Shown one piece after another: positions 32,801 to 42,791 of a stretch of DNA of 64,000 nucleotides. The notes beneath the pieces were generated by a model. It had not been told where the DNA came from. It saw only the letters and a program-made list of their open reading frames with translations, and did no database searches. A program made the translations under genes and the position numbers. The DNA comes from Diplosphaera chodatii (lineage: Eukaryota > Chlorophyta > Trebouxiophyceae > Prasiolales > Stichococcaceae), in contig JAALGY010000043.1 in NCBI GenBank assembly GCA_032358165.1, forward strand, positions 558,001-622,000, in the 5' to 3' direction. Position 1 is the first letter of the stretch. Each line of letters begins with the position of its first letter.

Positions 32801-35800
32801 TCGGGGTTTGCCAAGAGAATGATCACCACAGCGGCAGCTTCCCCTCAGCATGCCGATTGGACGCTTGCTCAGCGTGCAGCGAACGATATATGCACAAATA
32901 GCGCATGAGCGGAGCTCAAACATAGGCCACAGAAACCCGCCACCGCCGGCACACCGCATTCAAGGGGTGAGCAGCGGTGGGCGCGCCTGGTGGGGGTCGC
33001 CGGCCGCCAGCGCGGCCTGGGCCTGCGTCCACCACAGCCAGGCGTCGGTGGCCGCCCCCGCCGCCTGGGCGCCCGCCTGCCAGCCGCCCGCCGCCAGCGC
33101 GTCCTCCCGCCTGCCGCGCAGCACACGCGTGAGCCCGGCTGTGAAGTCTTTACAGGTTCAGGCCACGGCGCAGGCCGGTGAAGCAGTGGGAACGATGCTC
33201 AGCGCTCAGGCATAGCATACAGAATTTCCGCGACCGAGCCTGTACATGCAAGTGCTTCACCCAGGCCTGTCGGTGCCAATCACACTCTATTGGTCCGCTG
33301 ATTTGTTCTGCAGGGCAACGTGGACATGCCCATCCGAGTAGGCAATACGGCGCACGACCGACGCGGCTGCCAAGGGGCGCGCCTGTCGAGGCGCAGCAGG
33401 GCGTGCGCGCGCAGCTGGTACGCCGCCGGCGCCGCCGCGAGGCTCGGCAGCAGGGCGGCGTCCAGCTCGCGCAGCGCCTCGGAGACGGGCCCGGCCGTGG
33501 TCGCCTGCATGATGCAATCCTGCACCTGCGGGTTGCAGCGCGGGCGTCCGTCAGCCCTGGGCAGCCTCGCATGAGTTGTCACAACAAGCTGTGGCCCCGA
33601 CAGGGACGCTTTGACCGGCGTGTTGACACCGAGCACCACTAGCAAATGCAGCCGCTGAGCCGTCGGCACCCTTAGCCGCTGTAACACCACTTGGTGACTG
33701 TCATCAGGATGCTGGCATCAAGATCAACCGTACAGGGACGCCCATTCTGGAGGCGGGTGTTTCACCGTACCTTGCCGTAGGCGGCCTGCAGCTGCTGCGC
33801 CTCCTGCAGCTTGTCGGCCAGCTCCTTGGCGGCCGCCGGGGTGGCCGCGTGCGGCTGCGACGCCCGCAGCATCGCAGCCGCCGCAGCAAAGTCGCCCAGG
33901 CGCAGCTGGCAGGTCGCGCCGCGCACTGCTGCCCGTGTGTACGCTGCATTGGCCTGCAGCATGGGTGTGCAGCCATTAGCTTTGACACAGACGGAGGATG
34001 CCTTGCAGCAGATGCAGTGCAGTGATTGAGAACCCTGGTGCTGTGTGAACAGGCACGCATGAACGAATGCGTACAGGAAGAAGCCGGTGCTTGTAATACT
34101 GACTCGCACAGAAGGGCAAGGGTGCAATGTGGTGTCAACCGAGTCGCCTTGGGTTTGAATGGGCATAGAAAGCACACCGGAGGATGGTAATTGGAAATCC
34201 ATACTGACGATGTAAACCTGTCGCATTCTACATGCTGAGGCCTGACGCTGCGCACCTGCAGGGCGGCGGCGCAGTCGGCCAGGGCCTCCCGGGGCGCGTG
34301 GCGCATGAGGCGCGCCGCCGCGCGGTTGCTGTGCAGCTTGGCCAGCAGGGGCGCCGCCGCCGCGGGCAGCGCCTCCAGCAGCAGGATGGCCTGCACAAGG
34401 AGGTGCACAGCGCAAGGTCAGAGTATGAGCGGGGCAGAAGAATGGTCTTCTTCTCTGTTCTGCATGTTTGCATCCAGGGATGCAGTGTTGCTGTCAGCCT
34501 AGAGAGGGCTGCTCACGCAGCCCCAATAGCTGCATGAGCTGAAGCAGTCGAATTCTGCTCTGCCATACCGCACCTCGCTGTAGGCGGCCTCTGCGGCCGG
34601 GTACTTCCCCGCGTTGAAGGCCGTGTTGCCGCGCTGCATCGCGGCCTCGGCGGTCGGCACCGCCGCCAACGCCGGCGGCGGGGCGGGGCCCGCCGCCGGC
34701 GCTGCAGCGGGGTTTAGGGCGCGGCCGGTGGACGCCGAGCGGGCGGCGCGGCCGGGCCGGCGCTGCGGGGGGCGGCTGCGCTGCGCGGGCTGCGCCGGGG
34801 CCGCGCCGGGCACGGCCGCCACAGGGGGGGCGGTGCGGCGGGAGCGGGGCGTCGGCGCGGCGGCCCCGGGGTCGGGGCCCGGCCGCGGCTGCGGCTGCTC
34901 GCGCGGCCGCGGCGCCGCGGCGCCGCTGCCGAACGAGAACAGCGAGGGTGCGGCGGGCGCGCCCTTCGTGGCGGCGGAGCCCGCTGGAACAGATGTGGCG
35001 GGGTCTGGGCGAAGGTTGCCGCTGCCGCCGAACGGCTGCGTCTGGGCGGGCGGCGGCGTCCGTGGAGCTGCCGCCGGCTGCGGCTCGCCGCTGCCGTCGC
35101 CGCCGAAGCGCAGGCCAAAGCGCGCGGTGCCGGAGTCGGCGGCCGCCGCCGCCGCCGATCGCGCCTTGGCCTTGTGGCGGCTGGCTGCGTGGTGGGCGCG
35201 CTGTGCGGGCGTCTTGGCGGCCGCTGGCCTCCCTGGAGCGCCCGCTGCTGGCACCGGGCCTGTGCCGAACACCGGGCCAGCATGTGCCGCCCCGCCGCTG
35301 CCGGCGCCCGGGCCGGCAGCCGCGGCGTCGGCGCCCAGCCCGAAGCTGAAGCCCGGCGGCGAGCTGGCCGCTGGGTGGGGCTGCGGCTGCGACGCCGGCG
35401 GGGTGCCTGGCGTGGCGGGCGCCGGGGCGCTGCTGGCCGTGGCGGCGCTGCCGAAGGCAAAGGGCGGGCTGCTGGGCGGCGGCGACGACCGCGGGCCATC
35501 CGCTGGCGACCCCGGCTTCCGCGTGGGGCTGAGCGGCGTGATTGCAGGGCCGGGCGTGCGCTGCGGCCGGGGACTCGCGGCAGCTCGGGACGGCGGACGC
35601 ACCGCCTTCCCCGCCGCCGCTCTGCGGTTCGCCGCCGCCTCGGCCGGGCGCTGCTGCGCCGCCCGGGCGGCAAACGGGGCCGCGGCCTGGCCGTCGAACA
35701 GCGGCACGCTGAAGGGCTGCGGCGTCGGCGGCGGCGCGGCCGGCGCGCCGGGCGGAACGCCCGGCTGCTGCGCCGAGGGCGGGTACGGCGAGCAGTCCAT

Positions 35801-37513
35801 GGGTGAAAAGGTTCCAAAGGGTGCGGCGCTCGCGGCGGGGCCCCTGCCGGCTGGCGGCGCTGGGCTGGCAGGCGTCGGGGAGGTGTATGCAGGCGACGCC
35901 GAGGCGGCTGCGGCGGCTGCGGCCGCGGCTGGGGAGGCGCTGGCGGCGGGGCGGCGGCCGGGGCGCCTGCCGCCCGCTCGCGGGCGCAGCGGGGACGCCG
36001 CCGCGCCTGCTGTGAACACCGGCTTCCGCACCCCGCCTGCAGTGGGACACAGTGCAACCGCATCAACTGACCACATGCTTTTGTGCCCATCGACCCGTCG
36101 CTCCTACAGGAAGCTCGCCGCTGTGGTTGAGGGCGGACCATGACTGCTTCACACCTGCCGGGCTGCCGCTGAAGATGAAGCTGCCGTGGGTGGCGCGCTG
36201 GTGCGGCTCAGCCCGTGGATGGGCGGGCGCCTGCGGCGCCGGCCGCTCCGCTGCGGTCGCGGGCTGCTGCTGGGCCTGAGCCGCCTGCAAGGGTTGCGGC
36301 GGACTTGCCCCAGGCTGCTGCTGCTGCTGCTGCCGCGATGTCGGTGCAGATCGCCCGCTGGGCTGCGAGGTTTCTGGCTGCCCTGGTGTGCCTGCTGCTT
36401 GTGTGCATGGTGCTTGGTCTGTAACTGGATGCGACACGGGTTTGGCTTCTGCAGCCTGCTTCCCCTGCACACAGACAGCTTATCTTTGCAACATAAGCTG
36501 CACCAGGCTATGGCTACATAGCATAACCTGCTGTCACACAGCAGGACGGCGCTGCTGCTGCTTACCCTGCTGCCTGACGCGGCGCTGAAGGTTGCAGGCG
36601 CCCGTGACTGCTTGTCATCTGTCCGGGCGCCACCACCTTGGTTGCTTGCAGGTGAGCTGCGGGCGCTGTGTACGGACTGACTGCTGCTGCTGCTGACGTC
36701 GGCTGCACTGGCACCATTCTGCCCGCTGCGCTGCAAGTTAGCTGCCTGGCCCCCAGCGTGTGGTGCCGGCTGCATCTGGGGATCTGGAGTTCGCAGCTGC
36801 GTGGCGGACAGCCGTCGAGCCAGTGCCTCACTGGCGGCCCTTTCATCCGCTGCGGTGGTACCACTGCTGCTCAGGTGCACCGCATTGGCGAAGCGGGCAT
36901 GGAGACGGGCCCCGCTGTCCGTCATGCTGACTGCGTCGTCGAAGCGGCTGGAGAGGCTGGCGACCGGGACGCGGGGGTCTGCGGGCAGGGGGATGCGGGC
37001 GGCTGCTGCGGCCGCCTCGGCTGCCGGGGACAGCTTTGCGGGCGTCCGCGGCGTCTCGGACGGCAGTGGGATCCGGGCCGCTGCCCGAGCCGCCGCTGCT
37101 GCAGCTGCTGCAGCGCTGCCGGCTCCCGCGCCTGCCGGGCGGCCTGCGGTCGGCTCCCGCTTGCTGCTGCTGCTGCTGCCGCGGCTGCGGCGGGTCGGCA
37201 ACGCATGTTCCGCAGCCGGCGATGCGGGATTCCGCGAGCTGGAGCGCAACGGCGCCTGCTGTGGTTGCGCTGGTGACATGGCAGGGCCATTGGGTGTGGA
37301 TGCTGTCGTGCCGCCGCCGCCGCCAGTGCCGCCAGAGCTGCGCTCTGGCTGGATGCTGCCCGAATTGTCACGCTGTGTGCGGGCGCTGCCGGCGGAGTCC
37401 ACTGTACTGCCTGTCTCCAGGCCGAATCGAAACGGTGACTCCGAAGGGCTGGCGCTTGGACCTGATGAAACTGCCAGCTTGGTGCCCTGTGCTGAGGTCC
37501 TGCCACATGCCAT
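29889..37513 (-). CDS. TPR-DnaJ co-chaperone with long low-complexity N-terminus
   Basis: The ATG is at 37513 and the TAG at 29889; there are more than a dozen exons. The N-terminal 800-odd residues (37.5-34.7 kb) are Ala/Pro/Ser/Gly/Gln-rich. They carry FG-type motifs (FIFSGSPAG, FGTFSPMDCSPYPPS, FSFGLG, FSFGSG) reminiscent of plant TPR-DnaJ proteins such as Arabidopsis TPR15/16. TPR helices follow: MQRGNTAFNAGKYPAAEAAY at 34.6 kb, KLHSNRAAARLMRHAPREAL at 34.3 kb, then exons at 33.9, 33.4, 33.0 and 32.7 kb. A further TPR pair is at 32.3 kb (GQHERAVRHYTAALA; NRAAAHQGM). The J domain is split over three exons: DHYRLLGLKPGATADDVR, RKAYKKFALRMHPDK with the HPD motif, and ANKLFACISEANTVLSDATR. 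The C-terminus is Gly/Tyr/Ser-rich, then acidic. J proteins stimulate Hsp70 ATPase; the TPRs probably bind chaperone tails. Confidence 0.9.
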
Positions 37514-38592
37514 ACGATGTGAAAGTCAGTGTCTGAGTGGCGCTGGAGACAGTCGACGCGGTAATTAAAGCTGCACGTTCAACAATGTAAAGCCCTCAGC
37601 GAGGCCAGTGTTGAGGCAAGGCACTTCTAGCCACTTGCACCTGCTGATGTTGAAGGTTCCTGACGAGACAAGCGGAGGTGTATGCCGCTTCCGGGATGGC
37701 CACCCACCGAACGCAGGGCTTGATGGCTCACGCACCCTCTCAGGTGGTAGGCATGACGACATAAGCTATCTGACAACCGACGACTTGCTGTTCGGAGCAC
37801 CCTCTGTGCAGGCTGGCGCCTGCGTGGACTCCAAGGCCATCTCGTATGTTGCTTTCGGATGCAGTTGACAGATCATGCAGCCTACTGGCACACAAGTCAC
37901 TGGCACACGACTGCTTTGCTGCTGCTCGTGCATCACTGTACATGCACAGTGTAGCATTTGCTCTGCAAAGCATGGCAGATCTGGACGGCCAAATCACCTC
38001 CACTTCTCGCACCGTATGCCTCCTGGAGAGGAACGAGAGGAAAGTTGTCTTCAAGGTTGTTGAACGCTGCTTGATACTGTCTCCGGCCAAGCAGCGTTTC
38101 GAAAAATCGGCAGCAGCTGTCTGAATCCTCACTTGCTACTTCGCCTTGCAAGGCCGCCCAGTCACCGATCGACGCTGCTCATACGACCACAACGCAAGCC
38201 CGTGCTAACTACGTCAACTGTTGTGTTGGATGATGTTGGAAGCTCGTACTATGCATCGCAGGTTCCTCTGGTAGCTGTGCATGTCGCCACTCAGATGTGG
38301 AGACACGCACAGCCCCGAGGTTCAGGCCAGCAGCAAAGCAACGGAAAGCACTGTAGAGACCGCGATGGCGGGACGTGTTGGGATGTGACTCGACGTGGTG
38401 GCGAAAAACATCGCGCACGAGCTTGTGGATATGATGCCGTTCTGTGTCTGTGCATGTTCCTCCGCCATATGATAGCGGCTATTGCCAGATGCCACCCGCA
38501 GCCGCATTACAGCCAGATCGAGTGCATCCATGCACTGCACGCATCAGACCGCAGACCGAGCGGCGGCTGACCAGACGAGGTAACACAGCTCA
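37514..38592. other. No supportable gene
   Basis: A 1.1 kb gap between the TPR-DnaJ start and the eL30 stop, clearly less GC-rich than the flanking exons. It should contain the TPR-DnaJ promoter and the eL30 3' UTR. Short ORFs on both strands have no recognisable product. Confidence 0.45.
38507..38511 (-). terminator. TGTAA polyadenylation signal of eL30
   Basis: TTACA on the plus strand, that is TGTAA on the minus strand, about 82 bases after the eL30 stop. Confidence 0.5.
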
Positions 38593-39526
38593 TCATGCAG
38601 CCGCCTGTTCAGCGCCGGGCTGCGTCTTGATAATGTCAGAGTCACCTGCACAAAGCAAGATGTTGCAACTATCAGTGCATGACCAGCTTGCAACAAGAAC
38701 CAGCTTCCTTTCGACATGAGTGACAGGGTATGAAAGCAGCTGAGGAGTTGCCGCAAGGAGTTCACCGGCGTCGGTGATGGCCAGCACACTGACGCGGTGC
38801 AGCTTTCCGCAGGCGGTGCCCAGCTCCACATTGTCTGCACCACAGAGCAGCACGGCTCAGCTGCACGAACACGGTTAAGAACACCGACCCGCACATGCGA
38901 CACGCGACTGTGCTCCAGCCTGCTGACACTCACTAAGTGCATCTCATGGCGACACCGCGCTTTATGGTGACACTGCAAAGACTGCATCAGGGCACGCGCC
39001 AGGGACGCACTGCCAGTGTAGTGGTGCACGCCGGTCTTGGACAGCATGGCGTAGTACTCGATCTCGGACTTGCGGATGGGCGGGCAGTTGTTTGAGATGA
39101 TGATGAGCTTGGCTGCAGGGGACACAGGAATGTGGTTAGCATGGCAATGACAGCCGGGCTGCTGACCCTGCGTCCTCCCTGCATTTCGTGCTGACGCCGC
39201 GCCGACCTGCTTCCGCAGCTGGTGTCAGCTCATGAATGCAGCCGTAAGCCTCCGCTCGGCTGACACGCCGTCTCACCTTTTCCAGAGCGCAGGCACTTGA
39301 TGGAGGTCTTGGTGCCCAGCGTGAACTTGCCCGACTTCATCACCAGCGCCAGGCGCGAGTTGATGTTCTCCTGGGACTTCTTCTGCAGCGCCACAACCAC
39401 AAGGCGTGCTCAGCAGCTGCAGGGCCCCTGCGCCAGGTGCACCAGAAAGGCAAACATGCCGCGGTCAGCGGCAGCACCATGGGACGCAGCTCTGCCAGCA
39501 TTACGCACCGCCTTCTTGGCCACCAT
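38593..39526 (-). CDS. RPL30: Ribosomal protein eL30 (60S)
   Basis: Five phase-consistent exons: 39509-39526, 39277-39382, 39011-39112, 38766-38834 and 38593-38645 (TGA). The product is about 115 residues, normal for the family. It has the canonical segments [62 protein letters not shown] and GDSDIIK. It is a structural protein of the large cytosolic subunit and binds 25S rRNA. The first exon encodes only MVAKKA. It is transcribed divergently from eS25, whose start lies 363 bases away, so the two probably share a promoter region. Confidence 0.97.
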
Positions 39527-39889
39527 GGCTGCTGTGTTGTTGGTACTGAAAGTATGGAGTTTGACCCCCTTCTTCGCCCTGCGGTGATCGCAGAGGCTGT
39601 TCAGGGACACGGTTAGTCCGCAGATTGCTCTACTGCAGTGCCACAACGTTGACGACTGCAAACACTGTCAACTGCGCTGCCTCACCTGACGGACTCCGGA
39701 GGTGTTGTGCGTCTGTATACGCACAAAGAGGCCGAGCTGGTAGGGCTGCGGGACGGTGATGAGCCGCCTGGCCAGGGTTTAACGGTGCTGGCTTGCCAGA
39801 AAACCCTCCTCGCAGCGGAAGCGGCTGCGCGTGCCTGCAACTCTGCCTCTTGAAGTTGCAGCGCCAGGGGCCCGGGGAGGTTGCCCAGC
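39527..39889. promoter_or_regulatory. Shared divergent promoter of eL30 and eS25
   Basis: 363 bases between the two ribosomal-protein start codons, which point away from each other. No coding exon fits here. Both transcription starts must lie inside, which would suit coordinated output of one large- and one small-subunit protein. Confidence 0.55.
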
Positions 39890-40764
39890 ATGGTGCGTGT
39901 ACGCTGTGCGCTCCGTGCGCGCTCTGGCGTAGCCTGTGCGAGTGCTGCACTTGTTGGCACCTAAGGAGCAATGCCAGGAAAGTTGCTGCCCCTGCTGTCG
40001 CAGGCTCCCAAGGTGCAGGCGTCGAAGGAGGCCAAGGCAGCGGCGGCCGCTGCGAGCAGCAAGGGCAAGAAGAAGGTGCTCATTGCCTGCGAATGGCTTC
40101 AGCCCCGTGTCTTGCGCTGCGCGGCATGGGCATGCAGCAGGCGTGCAAAGGACGTGAGGCGTGCCTCTATTGCTGCCTGCAGAAATGGTCAAAGGGAAAG
40201 ATGAAGGAGAAGGTCAACAACCAGGTCCTCTTCGACAAGGTGAGCACCAATCAGCTGCGGGCAGCGGCTTTGCAGCCAAGCCATACAGCACAGCCGTGGT
40301 GCCAGGGGCCATGCTTGCAAACCGGCCATGCCGTCCCGCTGTGAACACCACGGCGAAGCGGAGCGTTTGCTGCTGGCTGCGCCCTCATTGCCGCCCCTAC
40401 ATCATTGCTGACACCCGTGTGTGCTGCCCTGCTGTGCAGGGCTCATATGACAAGCTGATCGCCGAGGTGCCCAAGTACAAGATGATCACCCCTTCAGTCC
40501 TCGCCGATCGGCTCAGGGTGAGTTTGGCTCTGTAGCTGACCTTGTGCGAGGCCTTTGAGAATTGCTCGATGCTCGATTTTGCAATGGCAGGGTGTATAGA
40601 GGGCCTGACGGTGATGTGCTACATACATATCTTGCTTGCAGATCAACGGCAGCCTGGCGCGCGCCGCCATCAGGGATCTGGCAGAGAAGGGCACCATCCG
40701 TGTGGTGTCGAAGTCGGGCCACCAGGAGATCTGGACCCGCGCCACCAACACGGATGCCGCCTGA
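39890..40764 (+). CDS. RPS25: Ribosomal protein eS25 (40S)
   Basis: Exons 39890-39892 (the ATG alone), 40004-40075, 40183-40239, 40440-40517 and 40642-40764 (TGA). Splicing right after the ATG gives [13 protein letters not shown], the usual eS25 N-terminus. The unspliced alternative start at 39971 gives a poorer match. Downstream: [64 protein letters not shown], and [10 protein letters not shown]. Length is about 110 residues, normal. It is a component of the 40S subunit near the head. The start codon isolated in its own exon is the unusual point. Confidence 0.95.
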
Positions 40765-40960
40765 GCTGGCATCAGCTGGAGCAATCTAGCTTAGCTGGTT
40801 TACTGGAGACCCTGTCAGGCTTGCAAGCCACTGGCCACAGGTGTGCGGCTTTGCAGGCGCGATGTTGGGTGCGCTGCCCTCACGGTTGACTGCTGGGCGG
40901 GGTGTGCTGGAAGCTTGGTGAGGTGCATGGTTTGCAGTGCGGCAGCATGGCGTCACCAGC

Positions 40961-40965
40961 TGTAA
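40961..40965 (+). terminator. Candidate TGTAA signal of eS25
   Basis: Plus-strand TGTAA about 200 bases after the eS25 stop, within 15 bases of the opposite-strand signal of the FSH gene. Confidence 0.4.
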
Positions 40966-40975
40966 GCACTGGCGG

Positions 40976-40980
40976 TTACA
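40976..40980 (-). terminator. TGTAA signal of the FSH hydrolase gene
   Basis: TTACA on the plus strand, 84 bases beyond the stop of the leftward hydrolase gene. The two convergent 3' ends nearly touch or overlap. Confidence 0.45.
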
Positions 40981-41063
40981 TGGCTGTACCTGAAGAGCCA
41001 GCTAATGTCCACGGCAAGAGCCTGTGTACTAGCACGATGCTGCACCTCCTGGCAGGTATGACA

Positions 41064-42266
41064 CTACAGGTTCGGCTGTGCAATGCTGTCACGCACATTA
41101 CCCAAAAAGTCACGCATGCGGCTTACATCTTCTTCAGGCAGTGCTGCGATCACATGACCACGAGGGTGCCTGATGATCTGTGGCTCCTGAAAGCAGCCTG
41201 CCAGCTGATCTGCAATTGGTTTTATGGGATCCCGGTCGCCTGCGCAGCGCACGGCACACTTACTTCAGGGCTTTCAAGATCAGCAGCCAGAGGCCTGGCC
41301 ACCACAAAGAGTGCTCACAGGCTAATAGTGCGCTAACATATGTCTAGCAGCATGGTCTAAAGCGACACCTATGACATGTAACGACGGGCAGGCGATTGGC
41401 TGCATGTAGGCAGACCGGTGCTCGCCCAGGCGCGACATGACGCCGGCAAAAAGCAGACAGAATTTCAGTCTGTCCACGCCTTGCAGCAGCTCCCCTTGTT
41501 GCTGGTAGCTGGCCACAAGCGCTGCAATGGCTGCACCCTGCAAGATGCATCATCGGCACATGGCATAGGCACCACTCAACTGTGTGCGGTTGTCGCGTCA
41601 TCATTGCCTTTCTCGGGGTTTCTGAGCAATTGCTTACCTGCGAGAAGCCGCACAAGCCGTGGATGGGCGCATGCTCCTTGAGCTTGCTTTCAATGTATGC
41701 TACAGACTCTGAGAAGCCCAGATACTGCATGGGACCATCTCCGTCCTTCCTGACAAAGTTCCACCTGCAATCTGCTGAGTGTGTGTGAGGCACTGCAACT
41801 CTGCAAAGGCATGTGAGCCAGCTCAAGGCAACCCAGAAATATCCAGACACAAGCTACTCACCATTCTCGGTATGGCGGATCAAAGAATGGCTGCACATCA
41901 GCAGGAATGGGGCCTGATGCCTCGTGCGGAGCGTCGATGTATATCTGCAAACATCACATGGCTATGGCTCCTGGCATTGCCTCGGTCAATATCCTCCACA
42001 CAAGGTACAGCATTTGCATACCATATTGCTGCGCACCATCTCCACCAGATCTTTCAGCTGCACGTCCAAGCCCGAAATTTGCATCTGCAGAACAATTTGA
42101 TGTGAAACTTGGCACGCATCCAGCAAGAAACTGTCACCACACCAAAGCATCGACGGGTACAGCAATATGATGCCGCTGGTTCTCTGACCTGCTGCTTGAA
42201 GATGGCGGCAGATGTGCGGAAGGAGTGGAGCATCAACAGCCTCAACCTCAGGGGCGGTCCTGTCAT
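41064..42266 (-). CDS. FSH-family serine hydrolase (alpha/beta fold)
   Basis: The ATG at 42266 opens exon 42189-42266 (LRLLMLHSFRTSAAIFKQQ). Exons follow with ISGLDVQLKDLVEM, then IYIDAPHEASGPIPADVQPF and FFDPPYREW, and then YIESKLKEHAPIHGLCGFSQ joined to GAAIAALVASY across an intron. This gives the nucleophile elbow G-F-S-Q-G. The exon PIACPSLHVIG follows, then a last exon with GDRDPIKPIADQL (Asp) and RHPRGHVIAAL (His), ending at TAG 41064. The complete Ser-Asp-His set is present, so it should be active. The family (yeast FSH1, human OVCA2) comprises small esterases of largely unknown physiological substrate. It sits between eS25 (convergent) and an unrecognised gene (divergent). Confidence 0.9.
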
Positions 42267-42791
42267 GGCTGAGGTCTGCGCTTGCGGGCCTGTCAAAGTC
42301 CAGCCAGGCGCTGCATTCATGCTCGTGAGGCTCACAGTGAGGCTCAGGTGCGGGACTCCGGCATGTGTTGTTGCTGTGCCGCAACAGTCATGCGTACCAG
42401 TGCGCTCAGCTAGGATACAAACACATGAAAGCACACAGCATCCAGCACTGACGCTGCGAATGTGCAATGTGAAGCTTGTCGCCCTGGTTGGACGCCCATC
42501 AATGCGTTGTATGCAACATGCTGGTTTGCTGCTAGCACTCAGATACACGAGCACCGGCGTGCCGGTGTGCAAACGTCGGTCGGGAGTCAGCATATGCGCT
42601 GATCACATTTACTGCCGGTGTATGCGTTTGGGGAATGCAGGCCGTTGCACAGATTAGTCACTGGACCCCGCCAAGCAATTATCATAGACCCGGCCGTCGA
42701 ACCATGCTGTCTGGCCACCCGGCTCATGCATTCACCAGCAGCAGCATCCCAGTGTCATTTGGACTGCAGCGTACCGTGACAGCAGATCAGC
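42267..42791. other. Divergent promoter region
   Basis: 525 bases between the FSH hydrolase start (leftward) and the next rightward gene. No coding signal was recognised. Confidence 0.45.

Noticed and set aside
34714..36141. Second long minus-strand ORF (475 codons), Arg/Pro-rich
   Set aside because: A shadow frame of the same low-complexity exon; it does not connect to the TPR exons.
34614..36143. Very long plus-strand ORF (509 codons) opposite the TPR-DnaJ N-terminus
   Set aside because: It is a shadow frame caused by high GC content. The minus-strand frame joins the TPR exons in phase and has FG and TPR motifs.
37608..38151. Short ORFs on both strands upstream of the TPR-DnaJ gene
   Set aside because: AT-richer composition, non-ATG start for the plus-strand ORF, and no family match; the minus-strand RFFETLLGRRQYQAAFNNLE-type sequence recalled no known element.
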